Assembly (NCBI GenBank): GCA_013054445.1
Contig: JAAMPI010001120.1
Coordinates: forward strand, 1-19,292
Direction: 5' to 3'
Source: Cudoniella acicularis
Taxonomy: Eukaryota > Ascomycota > Leotiomycetes > Helotiales > Helotiaceae
Length of the DNA stretch: 19,292 bases
Below, one piece after another: positions 1 to 8,592 of the stretch. The number at the start of each line of letters is the position of its first letter. The stretch's first letter is position 1. Made by a program: the position numbers and the translations under genes. The notes beneath the pieces were generated by a model that saw nothing but the letters and a program-made list of their open reading frames with translations, did not search any database and was not told the origin of the DNA.

Positions 1-520
1 CTAGGGGCTTTAGGACTAGGCAGATCTACGTGATTATCGTTATTATATAGAATAATTAACTTGTAAAATTAAGGATATTATTAAAGTATAAGGGCTAGCT
101 ACTATTAATTAAAATTTTAGCTAGAAAGCTCTTAAATTAAGTTAATAGCGATTTCTTTTAGTAGGGGAGTCTCTATTTAAAGGGCTCGCTTAAGTATACG
201 GCGAGTCATGGCCCTAGCTCTTACTAAAACATTTCATTCTGAAATCTAGTAAGCGTAAAAAAAAGCAGGGAGAGGGGTAAAAGTACCTCCTACATTTATG
301 CGTGGACAGATTTTCTGTTCAAAATTAGCGAACCTATTAAAAGCGCTGGTCAACCCGTAATTCGTAAGTGCCTCATAGGCTGGCCGCGACTGCCTAAAAT
401 CGCACCCGCAAAGCTCCTGGAACATAATATTGAAGAGTACAAACTGAAAACAAACTACTATTGTCTAAAGTTCCAGATAATCCATCTTTTACTTCTTGCT
501 GTGTCATGTAAGTGACTGCC
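1..520. other. TA-rich left flank and upstream region of the HET gene
   Basis: No gene is supported here. Bases 1-170 are rich in TA steps and short TTAATTAA-like words, a composition often left by repeat-induced point mutation (RIP) in old fungal repeats. No transposase or reverse-transcriptase frame can be read. From about 250 on, base composition is ordinary and the stretch probably includes the HET promoter and 5' leader. No convincing TATA box was picked out. The RIP reading is inference from composition by eye. Confidence 0.4.
506..511 (+). promoter_or_regulatory. minimal upstream ORF (ATG-TAA) just before the HET start
   Basis: An ATG followed at once by TAA lies 9 bases before the HET start codon. 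If the transcript starts upstream, scanning ribosomes would meet this start-stop element first and it could damp translation. The overlapping bases 508-513 read GTAAGT, a perfect fungal 5' splice site, so this ATG could instead be cut by splicing in some transcripts. Both readings need the transcript start. Confidence 0.3.
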
Positions 521-2587
521 ATGGCGTCTAATACCCAACAGAGTCAAACAAAAACTTTTCACCAGCCACTCACCGACTCAGACGAGATCAGGCTCCTAAC
601 ACTTCAGCCTGGCACTCCCTACACAGACCTTCGCTGCACCTTCACTCATGTCAACCTCACCGCGTTTCACGCCCCTCGATATGAAGCACTATCCTATACA
701 TGGGGAACCGAAGCCGCCGTATATCCAATCCACATTGAAGGCAACATCTACCACATACGCTCAAATCTCTGGATTGCACTCAACTCCCTGAGATCCGAGG
801 CTGAGGAAAGAGTTATTTGGATTGACGCTTTGTGTATAAATCAGTCAAATATCTTGGAGCGAAATCACCAAGTCAAGCAGATGGGGCGGATTTACGAGAC
901 GGCTGAGAATGTGGTTGTGTGGCTGGGGCCTGCAGACCATGACAGCAAAGACGCGTTTGGATTTTTAAGCCACGGAGAAGAAATGCCTGAGGGCGACCGG
1001 AAATCTAAAGCATTTTCCGCCGTTGAAGGTCTGCTGAAAAGAGAATATTGGACTCGGCTTTGGATCATTCAAGAAATACTTTTGCCCACGCACATCATCA
1101 TACAATGTGGCAAATACTCTTGCGACTGGAAAAAATTAGAGAGCTTTCTCAATAAATTGGAACAACGAACCACAAAAAAATACACAACCCCTGCATTCGA
1201 GGGCTTTGAAGCGGCACGAATTACGAGAAATGGTGAAATGGCTCAGAATATATCGCCACCTACGGAAACGACTACAGCAGCACGCTTTGCTAGTGCCAGA
1301 CGCAAGGGGTGGGGTAGAGCTCAACATAAGAGACCCTTGTTCTCACTTGTTGTTTCGTATATAGATGCGAATTGTGTCGAGCCGCTGGACAAAATCTTCG
1401 GCCTGCACGCCCTAGCAGCACCTTGCTGTTGCAAGGCGTCTCCTGTTAACTACGCCGAGACATTTCCCCAAGTGGCTAGTAAGATGATTGCTCATTATAT
1501 ATTGTCCCACAAGGAATTTTCCGAACTGCACCGAGCAGCAGAAAATACTCATCCTCCAAGTCTGTTACGGGATCTTCACATCTTCCGTACCCACCTGGCA
1601 ATGACTTGGTCTCACTACGTGCCAGAATCACGGCTACTAAATCGATTGGACAAAGGAATCGGAATTTTGAAGATGGAATGTTACTCGAGAGGAACTGTTT
1701 GTTATCTCAGTCCACCGTTGGATGGCTGTCAAACTCCCGACCGGGAGAGCATTTCAACAATTACTTCGCCCGGGCTCGCACAATATCTATATATTCTGCT
1801 TCTAAAAGAGCAAAGCCTGGATCCCTTCGCAACCCACGAATTGGGACTGCTATTCACTATTCCCGCTCTTTCCGAAGATACGCCACCCTATCAAGGGGAA
1901 CCAGCTTGGGAGGACTTCCCTCTCCCAATTCCGAGGAAGTTATTTCTGAGCAGGCTTGTAGACCTCTGTAAGAATCTGCGACTTTATAAGAATTCAGCAC
2001 TCTACAGGGATCTAATCGACCCGGAGCTACTGGAGTCAGACCCTACCGATAAGATCCTAGAAGTCAACAAAGACAGCTCATGGGTAAAAACTTTCAAAGC
2101 TTGGTTTAATTATTTCTGGTCGGAGGCATCTCTAGCGCCTTCTCGGAGCCTGCAACTCACCGACACGCAACAACAGCACCTATGGGAAAGCATCTTGCAA
2201 ATCTGGTTTGTCTTTCGAGAAGCAAAAATCGATCCACGGAAACTTCAGAATCTCTGCCCGCAAGCGAAAGGAAAAACTGATGTTCTTCGGTGTAGAATTG
2301 GTTTTGCAGATAATGGGTTGATGTTTTATGCTCCCGTTGAGGCACAGATAGGTGATCGTGTTTGCGAAGCTCAATCCTCGAATATACTGCTTCTTGCTCG
2401 TGATGATGGCGAGAATACACACCGATTTGTGGGCCGCTGTGTTAACTTTATCCGTTCATACCCATCGGTTCCTGCGAGGCTTTTTTACGGAAAGTTCAAA
2501 CGCCCTCCTGTGATGGAGCGAATCTACCTTTCGGCTAGATTCGAGGAAATTATTAGGCTTACTTGTGTTTCTGAGGCAGGATCTTGA
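521..2587 (+). CDS. HET-domain (heterokaryon incompatibility) protein
   Basis: An intronless gene of 688 residues. The N-terminal half is a HET domain (Pfam HET family): YEALSYTWG at residues 54-62, WIDALCINQ at 100-108, the MGRIYETAENVVVWLG segment that follows, YWTRLWIIQEI at about 177-187, and EPLDKIFGL at 286-294, a version of the usual DPRDKIYGL motif. The remaining ~390 residues match nothing I recognise beyond the weakly conserved tail usual in this family. HET domains trigger cell death on nonself recognition in filamentous fungi; most genome copies have no known partner. No signal peptide or membrane segment is visible, so the product is probably cytosolic. The frame is open from a GTG at 512, but the first ATG is at 521 in good context (GCCATGG), so 521 is used. 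The gene converges on the MFS gene with about 205 bp between stops. No frameshift is seen. Family is near certain; role as an incompatibility gene is inference. Confidence 0.9.
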   Translation: MASNTQQSQTKTFHQPLTDSDEIRLLTLQPGTPYTDLRCTFTHVNLTAFHAPRYEALSYTWGTEAAVYPIHIEGNIYHIRSNLWIALNSLRSEAEERVIWIDALCINQSNILERNHQVKQMGRIYETAENVVVWLGPADHDSKDAFGFLSHGEEMPEGDRKSKAFSAVEGLLKREYWTRLWIIQEILLPTHIIIQCGKYSCDWKKLESFLNKLEQRTTKKYTTPAFEGFEAARITRNGEMAQNISPPTETTTAARFASARRKGWGRAQHKRPLFSLVVSYIDANCVEPLDKIFGLHALAAPCCCKASPVNYAETFPQVASKMIAHYILSHKEFSELHRAAENTHPPSLLRDLHIFRTHLAMTWSHYVPESRLLNRLDKGIGILKMECYSRGTVCYLSPPLDGCQTPDRESISTITSPGLAQYLYILLLKEQSLDPFATHELGLLFTIPALSEDTPPYQGEPAWEDFPLPIPRKLFLSRLVDLCKNLRLYKNSALYRDLIDPELLESDPTDKILEVNKDSSWVKTFKAWFNYFWSEASLAPSRSLQLTDTQQQHLWESILQIWFVFREAKIDPRKLQNLCPQAKGKTDVLRCRIGFADNGLMFYAPVEAQIGDRVCEAQSSNILLLARDDGENTHRFVGRCVNFIRSYPSVPARLFYGKFKRPPVMERIYLSARFEEIIRLTCVSEAGS

Positions 2588-2792
2588 ACATTTGGACTCT
2601 TCAGGTCTTTAGAGTTCCGTGAGAGAAGACCCTTAGTCGCGGTTTTATGGATGGAATAAAGCAATACCAGGCACCTAAATACCAAAGAGTTGGATACGTC
2701 AACACAGTTAACACTCATCTACCAACAAAATAAACTGCTTCGAGATCTGTATTCAAAATGAAATGAAAAACAAATCAAGCCAACTCCCACAT

Positions 2793-4547
2793 CTAACTAT
2801 CAAAGAAAAAATCCAACCGCTTATTTCCCTGCTGCGAAGTATTCGCCAAATACCAAGCCTGCTCCTCCTTCGTCATCTTCTCCCACTTCGCCTTCTTATA
2901 CCTATTCCTCGACACATAATACACCTTCGAAGCCCCATACAGCACAATCGTACCAACCGTAATCGCAATCAGCTGCCCATTTCCCCTTTTATACAACGGT
3001 TTATCATCCGTGCGATAAATATTTGAGGATGCGATGCCGGAGAGCTGAATCATGATATTGTATGCAGATGCAGAGACGGCTCTGGTTCTCACGGAGTTGC
3101 TGAGACGCGAACACCATGATACTTGCGCGGCGTGCACGGAGGGTTGGCCTAGGAGGAAGAAGAGAACGGCGTATTGGCCCCAGTTTGAGAGGGATTGTAC
3201 CGAGGTGTATTCGATGATGAGGAGGGGGAGAACCCATACTTGAGTGAGTAGACCGATGAGTGAGATTTGGTGGAAGTGTTCGGTGAGCCATGTTACCCAG
3301 AGCATGTTGATAGCTGCGAACACCGTGGCTGGAATGCTGAGAAGTGTGGTGTTAAAGGTGCTGAAACCAAGGGCTTTGAGAGTTAATGTCAAGTATGCTT
3401 TGGGTGGCGAGGCTGGGATCTCGAAGAGGAGGCCGATGGCGTAAATGGGCCATAGGTCGTAATCTGTCAGACTTTGCCATAGCATTTTGGGTGTGATGGC
3501 TTGGCGGTTGTGCATGTCACCTTTACTGGGATCGTCTCGCAAAACCCGGTTGACGATGATTTTCTCCTCTCGCTCGGTGTAATATCCTTTGGGATTCCAC
3601 CATGTCTTCGTTTGTGTTGGGCCAGGAACAAGGAACAGGAAGCTGAGGATGCCGATAACGAAGCTTATGATTGCTTCAATAAGAAATAACCACCTCCATC
3701 CTGCCTTCCCTTCCACACCACGCATGTGCAATACTCCATAAGCGATGAATGAACCGATGACACCGGAAATAGAATCCGTGAACCAGAAGAAAGCCAGTCG
3801 AATAGGCATCTCATTGGTCTTATAGAAGTACGAGAGATAGAGAATACTGTCAGGGATGAAACCACCCATAAACAGACCAATGAAAAACCGACAAGCAAAG
3901 AATCCAGCCCTATTTTGCATGAAGAATTGTCCTCCGGCAGCTATGCTCCACAAGATGATCTGTGCGGGAATCCAACGATCGGGGCCGAGTCTTTTCCCTA
4001 CCATCTGCGACGGAATTTCTGCAATCAAGAATCCAATTCGATACATATTCTGTGCATTGTTGTAGTCATCGGTGGTGAGTTTGAGGTCATCCAGTAGGTT
4101 ATCAGCCACGGCATTTGCGAGGTTTCCACGATCAAGATTGAGTCCAAAAAACATGACAAGAATCCAGAGCAGAATTTTGATATCCGACTTGCGTCTGACT
4201 CTCTGTTCCTCGCGGTACGTCCATCTTTCAGATACGTCGAATCTCTTTAGATTCTCATGATCGCTGCGGGGTTGATAAAATTGCGCGAGTGCAGGGTCGT
4301 CAAATACACTCCTTTGGGTGGCAGTAGCATCGAGGTCGTAGGGTTTGGTCGTTCGACGTGACCACGGCCATGGTGATTGGACTTCCTCATCTGGGTTCAC
4401 GAGGTCCTCAAGCTCTCCAGTCTTGATGATCGCAGATTGCTTTAGCTCGGAAGAAGTTTTATCCTCCGCAGATTTCGAAGACGCATCCTGGTTCTGTTGG
4501 ACGTCGTCGGTTTTGAGTTCTTCGGAAAGGGGGGCTTGGTGCGACAT
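2793..4547 (-). CDS. MFS permease, Dal5-like anion:cation symporter family
   Basis: An intronless gene of 584 residues, somewhat longer than typical Dal5-family permeases because of a ~120-residue hydrophilic, acidic N-terminus. The transport core starts at the first membrane helix (residues ~123-137) followed by LDRGNLANA (138-146), a family hallmark. QMVGKRLGPDRW (181-192) and GWRWLFLIEAI (283-293) are also typical of the allantoate/nicotinate/pantothenate (Dal5, Tna1, Liz1, Seo1) group. About twelve hydrophobic segments are visible, with the usual long central loop near residues 310-365 (WWNPKGYYTEREE onward). It probably sits in the plasma membrane and imports an organic anion with protons. 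The substrate cannot be read from sequence. Its neighbour, an exo-rhamnogalacturonan lyase on the same strand, and a galacturonate-type promoter motif suggest a galacturonate-containing oligosaccharide or acid, but this is inference. The start ATG at 4547 precedes a plausible N-terminus (MSHQAPLSEE). The family call is strong. Confidence 0.9.
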   Translation of the reverse strand: MSHQAPLSEELKTDDVQQNQDASSKSAEDKTSSELKQSAIIKTGELEDLVNPDEEVQSPWPWSRRTTKPYDLDATATQRSVFDDPALAQFYQPRSDHENLKRFDVSERWTYREEQRVRRKSDIKILLWILVMFFGLNLDRGNLANAVADNLLDDLKLTTDDYNNAQNMYRIGFLIAEIPSQMVGKRLGPDRWIPAQIILWSIAAGGQFFMQNRAGFFACRFFIGLFMGGFIPDSILYLSYFYKTNEMPIRLAFFWFTDSISGVIGSFIAYGVLHMRGVEGKAGWRWLFLIEAIISFVIGILSFLFLVPGPTQTKTWWNPKGYYTEREEKIIVNRVLRDDPSKGDMHNRQAITPKMLWQSLTDYDLWPIYAIGLLFEIPASPPKAYLTLTLKALGFSTFNTTLLSIPATVFAAINMLWVTWLTEHFHQISLIGLLTQVWVLPLLIIEYTSVQSLSNWGQYAVLFFLLGQPSVHAAQVSWCSRLSNSVRTRAVSASAYNIMIQLSGIASSNIYRTDDKPLYKRGNGQLIAITVGTIVLYGASKVYYVSRNRYKKAKWEKMTKEEQAWYLANTSQQGNKRLDFFFDS

Positions 4548-4784
4548 GACGAATCAAGCGATTAGTGGCGCCCAATCTCGACAGGCGGCGGGAAGGATAT
4601 GGCTTTTGGCTGAGGATTGGCAAGCTTGTGCATGGCATATTCTGCTGGCTAACGGGCTTGTATTAATGAAATCTAGTACCACCATCATGTTCTCGATATT
4701 GTCGAAAATGAGCTCGCCATCAGAGCGTTGATGGCGCCAAAAACTTTCCACACGCTGTGATATCCAGAAGGGTGGGATTGAAAG

Positions 4785-4818
4785 TGATAGTTGATTGCGG
4801 CGACTTTCCAATTTATCG
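4785..4818. promoter_or_regulatory. two GATA-factor sites upstream of the MFS gene
   Basis: TGATAG at 4785-4790 (plus strand) and CGATAA on the minus strand at 4813-4818 both fit HGATAR, the AreA/GATA nitrogen-regulator consensus. They lie about 240-270 bp upstream of the permease start. Dal5-type permeases are often under nitrogen control, which makes the pair plausible, but sites this short are common by chance. Confidence 0.25.
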
Positions 4819-4851
4819 AAAACGGATTGTCAACCTTCAACGGGGCTTTTG

Positions 4852-4860
4852 ATTGGAGGA
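4852..4860 (-). promoter_or_regulatory. candidate galacturonate-responsive element (TCCNCCAAT)
   Basis: Read on the minus strand the bases are TCCTCCAAT, an exact fit to TCCNCCAAT, the element recalled from the literature for galacturonate-induced fungal genes (core CCNCCAA, regulator GaaR). It lies about 305 bp upstream of the permease ATG and points toward it. It also contains CCAAT, so a CCAAT-binding complex is an alternative. No copy of the core was found by eye in the lyase/dioxygenase promoter. One short match is weak evidence. Confidence 0.35.
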
Positions 4861-5387
4861 TAAATCAAATTTTGAGGAGACCGTTGTGATATTGAGCAGT
4901 CGCATTGCAAATTCCCGCTGAACTGAATACCCTGCGCCTGCGGAGTTCTGTCTTCGTTGGGTTAAATCAGGTTGATCGAGGACCAAACTGTCGGTGCGGA
5001 CTTCAGGAATCAGCATCTTGTGGGTACTTCCACGTGGGTGTTATTAACACTGGGTCTGTTTGGGTCAGCAAAGGGGATGAAATGGTTCCCAGCGGTATTG
5101 CGTGCTTACAGCGATTCGTTCACTCATCGAACATCCACGACAGGGGTAGATTTGCGGCCACTTTTCATGCAAACACCGCGAAGTTCCGAAATCATGGCAA
5201 TAGACTTGTGTTAGGAGCGTCTACATATCATATCTTTGTAAAGCCTTGCTTCGTATATATCTCTAATAAATCCGAGAATATAAACCAAGATTCTGGAATT
5301 TAAGGGTGTGAGGTATTGATTATTTCAAGTTTTCAACGCAAAAGGTAAGATTACAAGAGTTGAATCATAAACAAAAGCTGTAACACC

Positions 5388-8111
5388 TCAATTGGAATTA
5401 TCCTCCCCAATCAGCGCCAGATTTTGAATAGCAGCAATCCCATAAAGCGCCGTGATATTTGTCGAGACCCAATTCGCTTCATCAAGCCGTACCAGAGCCT
5501 TTTCGGTATCCACGGGATTACTAACCCAAGGAGTATCAATGCCATATCCATCTTCAGGCCCATATCTATCTTCGAGATAAAACTGCTCCCAAGCGCGCTT
5601 TGCAAGTGTCTTGTCCCCAAGTCGAGCGGCCGCATAGGCAGTGAGACGAGAATGCCCCTGGCGCAATTGGAGCTTTCCGAAGGGAAGCCCAAAACGAGAA
5701 ATCTGCTCCTCACTTGTGCCGTTAAAGTAACGGCAGTATTCGAGCCATGCATGCTCGAATTTTGAAGTTACTGGACTTGGGAAACAGTCAATAATATCTG
5801 CACAGACCTCGAAGAGACCGAACATTGCGGATAGATGCGAGATTTGCACCACGCCTTTGTTGAGGGGATCTTGAGCAGGTGGTGAAATACTTCCATTTTG
5901 GATGTTGTAAGAGGCAATTGCAGTGACGAAACCGTTGGCAAGATTGCCAATGCCTTCAATTGAAGCCAAAAGCTTTTTCTCTGCTTCCTTCCAGCGTGAG
6001 CCTCTTCTCTCCACCTCGATTGACCATGCGGAGGCCATTGCGGCCCAGTCAGTACCCAAGGACAGCGAGAGCCTAGTTGAATCTGCTTTGTAAGTTTCCT
6101 TATCTTTCCTCACTTTGCGGTACGGATCCAGCACGAGGAACGTCGTGTCGGTATCTAAAACTTCTTGTAGAAGGTCACCAACCCGCTCGTCGCCACCGGA
6201 TAGGTAGTAAAAATACTTCCTGTACAGAGCATTTGATATTCGGGCTTGTTTGCAGCTATCGCTCCAATGTTGCACTCCGTGTCGGGTTCCCAACCCTTTA
6301 TGTGCCCCAATATGGTAGACATCAACTTCACCGGTGTGCCGGGTGAGAGCCTCGGCCATTCGATACACGTCAGCTCTGCCGGTCTGTAAAAAATACAGCC
6401 ACAACCAAAGATCTGGTGAGAGTTCCGAGTTATCCCAAGCATATCCGCCCACGTCGTAACGCCATGTATGTCGGTCATTGTCGTAGGCATGCATTATATC
6501 ACCGTAGTCCCAAAACCCGTACCAACGCCGTTGCGACACTTGTGATTTATAAAATCTGAATAGAAACTCTAGGTTGGTCAGAATGGTAGAGCTTTTTGGA
6601 CAGAGCGAGTTGAGATAAGTAGTAGGGCACCAGTTAGATCCAAGTGCCTTTGTCTGGTATATCGTCTCAGAAGTAGGGAGGAGAATGGGTGGAGCACGTA
6701 TGTACTGAGCAAGTGTCGAGAACATCTTCTGATCGGGTGTTTCATCCAGTGAGAAGATATATATCTCGTTTGTTCTAGCAATTCCATATGGAGTTCCGGT
6801 ACCAGATTCCCAATCCTCGTAAGTAATGTTAAGTGCGTCGAGTTGTTCGTCGTACGTTTTCTGGTTGAGACCATCATGGTATTGCCGCATATCTAAAGGC
6901 TCGGAAGATGGGCTATAAAGCCAGACGGTAATTTCACCTGCATTTGTTACTGCATTCCTAATGTTGAGTCCTGTTGGGTATCGTTCCCAAAAGTCCTTCA
7001 GGCCAACAGCCAGTCCACCAGCTGTGGCGCCACCTAGATATATAAGACCGTCCGATCTAGTTCCTCCTGGAATGTTAACCCAAGAGCAAGTAGATCTTGT
7101 GCGTTTCCGCACTGTAAAGCCATCTGCAGACAGCTGCGTCAGGCTGAAGTCGTTCCAAGAAGGAACCCATTGAAGTCGCGAGCTGACAGAACTTTCCCAG
7201 GTTTCAAGTGATGGCGTTGGACGTCCACGAAATTGTGCATCTCGAACTTCAATACCAGGATCTCGACGAAGTCCCGTCACTCCTTGAATTGCTTCACTTA
7301 GGACGCCTCCGCTAACACCAGATATCCTAACATGTCGATCAAAAAGCCTTTCCGCTTGCAGTGGAATATCAAAGCGTACCCCAATTCCTCGTATAAAGTC
7401 TTTGTTCATGTCTCCATCATAGACTATGGTATGCATCATTCGGATGCAGGAAGAGTTTGCATACAAATAGAATCTGAGAACAAATGGAAGCCATGGAATG
7501 TGAGAATCGTCGTTTTCAGTGTTGCTGTGATGCTTTCCCTTCACGGCAATAACAGCTCTAATGGGCCCAGATTGCTCGATCACAACTTCGTCGATCTGGC
7601 TTTTGAACTCGTGTTGATTTGAAATGGACTGCATTATAGGGTCTGATTGAGATAAAAGTACCAATCTTCCATTTGCACCGGTCACCTTGCCACCAATCGA
7701 CTTGATACTCTGAATTATGGTACTCCCACTGATTGGAAAGAGGACTTCAATTCTGCCAGTTTGAACTCTTATGACACTTTTAAGATGATCTTGACTGACA
7801 ATGAGCTGTGGCGATCCTTTGGTTTCGTGCGAGAGGCTAGCATTGCATTGAACAACCGTATTTGCTTGGATATTATACCCATCTTGAGGCTTGGCTGATC
7901 CCGCGATTGCATGGCTGGTCCATTTGATAGATCCATCTTGCCAGTAGGCCAAAATCCGTGTCTGAATAGGAACATCAACACCATTATTGTCCAAACATGA
8001 GAAGTTGGTTTGTGATGGATTGAGTTGTCCCTGGTGCCATGGAAGGCCGAAAGTTGCTCCAAACGCGTGATTCGGTAGACCTTCGAGCCATGTAACATCG
8101 ACTGACGGCAT
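5388..8111 (-). CDS. PL26-type exo-rhamnogalacturonan lyase
   Basis: An intronless gene of 907 residues, close to the ~900 usual for fungal relatives of Penicillium PcRGLX. These enzymes remove unsaturated galacturonosyl-rhamnose from the end of rhamnogalacturonan-I chains by beta-elimination. Three parts fit the family: an N-terminal barrel with GLPWHQGQL (~22-30) and LAYWQDGSIKWTSHA (54-68); a central beta region; and an alpha/alpha toroid with WYGFWDYGD (530-538), WRYDVGGYAWDNSE (550-563) and HIGAHKGLGTRHGVQHW (600-616). The C-terminal blocks are the most telling. I cannot name the catalytic residues with confidence. The frame is open to a GTG at 8165, but the first ATG is at 8111 (MPSVDVTWLEG), directly before the first conserved segment. 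No signal peptide is visible from this start, so cytosolic action on imported fragments is likely. The gene lies in tandem with the MFS permease (840 bp apart) and diverges from the dioxygenase. A YetA-like protein of other specificity is the main alternative. Confidence 0.85.
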   Translation of the reverse strand: MPSVDVTWLEGLPNHAFGATFGLPWHQGQLNPSQTNFSCLDNNGVDVPIQTRILAYWQDGSIKWTSHAIAGSAKPQDGYNIQANTVVQCNASLSHETKGSPQLIVSQDHLKSVIRVQTGRIEVLFPISGSTIIQSIKSIGGKVTGANGRLVLLSQSDPIMQSISNQHEFKSQIDEVVIEQSGPIRAVIAVKGKHHSNTENDDSHIPWLPFVLRFYLYANSSCIRMMHTIVYDGDMNKDFIRGIGVRFDIPLQAERLFDRHVRISGVSGGVLSEAIQGVTGLRRDPGIEVRDAQFRGRPTPSLETWESSVSSRLQWVPSWNDFSLTQLSADGFTVRKRTRSTCSWVNIPGGTRSDGLIYLGGATAGGLAVGLKDFWERYPTGLNIRNAVTNAGEITVWLYSPSSEPLDMRQYHDGLNQKTYDEQLDALNITYEDWESGTGTPYGIARTNEIYIFSLDETPDQKMFSTLAQYIRAPPILLPTSETIYQTKALGSNWCPTTYLNSLCPKSSTILTNLEFLFRFYKSQVSQRRWYGFWDYGDIMHAYDNDRHTWRYDVGGYAWDNSELSPDLWLWLYFLQTGRADVYRMAEALTRHTGEVDVYHIGAHKGLGTRHGVQHWSDSCKQARISNALYRKYFYYLSGGDERVGDLLQEVLDTDTTFLVLDPYRKVRKDKETYKADSTRLSLSLGTDWAAMASAWSIEVERRGSRWKEAEKKLLASIEGIGNLANGFVTAIASYNIQNGSISPPAQDPLNKGVVQISHLSAMFGLFEVCADIIDCFPSPVTSKFEHAWLEYCRYFNGTSEEQISRFGLPFGKLQLRQGHSRLTAYAAARLGDKTLAKRAWEQFYLEDRYGPEDGYGIDTPWVSNPVDTEKALVRLDEANWVSTNITALYGIAAIQNLALIGEDNSN

Positions 8112-8592
8112 TTCGATATGGCTATGTCTTCGTTGATTCGAGCGCGTATTGCTGGCCAAGCACACATCGAACAGGAATGTTGGCGTCCATATCTATCGAT
8201 GGAGAATTGAATTTCCGAGACACGAATTAAATCCCCGAGACATGACTATTATACGAGAGCCCATCCGCAGTACTAGGAAGAACCGTGGCGGGAATAAATG
8301 GGAATTGGTTCGAGTGAAAGACCGAGGTCTTAGAATCGATCAATCTTCGAAGGCGTAATAACTGCGAGGTTGATGTGATTTTCGATGTGGTCCATGTAAG
8401 CTTCGACGCATCGGCCCCTCTTTCCTATCTCGGGCAGAAAATGTGGGTTCCATGTTGGGCGTGGGATCATGGGCTTGGACTAACAAAATGCTATAGTAGT
8501 TTCGTGAACTGCGTAGTCAGAAAATTCTGTAGCATTTAGAAACTGTTGATCGCATCGTACTGGAGTATTTTTTGAGGAATTGAAAATCAACA
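8112..8592. promoter_or_regulatory. divergent promoter between lyase and dioxygenase
   Basis: 481 bp between two start codons facing away from each other, so it must hold both promoters. Visible features are CCGAGACA twice (8215-8222 and 8235-8242, exactly 20 bp apart, about two helical turns), which could be a paired activator site. No TATA box stands out. The dioxygenase start has a strong fungal context (ATCAACAATGGC). The galacturonate-type motif CCNCCAA was not seen on either strand. Confidence 0.5.

Larger units (their letters stand above)
4548..5387. other. intergenic: MFS promoter and lyase 3' region
   Basis: 840 bp between two minus-strand genes, holding the MFS promoter (left part) and the lyase 3' untranslated region (right part). 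An open frame on the plus strand at 4905-5303 begins at a non-ATG codon and resembles nothing I know, so I do not call it a gene. Candidate transcription-factor sites are listed separately. Confidence 0.6.

Noticed and set aside
512..520. Upstream extension of the HET protein by three residues
   Set aside because: The upstream codon is GTG; the first ATG is at 521 and has a good start context.
4905..5303. 132-codon open frame on the plus strand
   Set aside because: It begins at a non-ATG codon, has no recognisable similarity and lies in the permease promoter and lyase 3' region.
8112..8165. Upstream extension of the lyase by 18 residues
   Set aside because: It would start at GTG, and the residues are polar and unlike the family. 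The ATG at 8111 lies right before the first conserved block.
7769..8167. 132-codon minus-strand frame starting at an ATG at 8167
   Set aside because: It is out of frame with the lyase N-terminal domain, which is recognisable in the other frame across the same bases.
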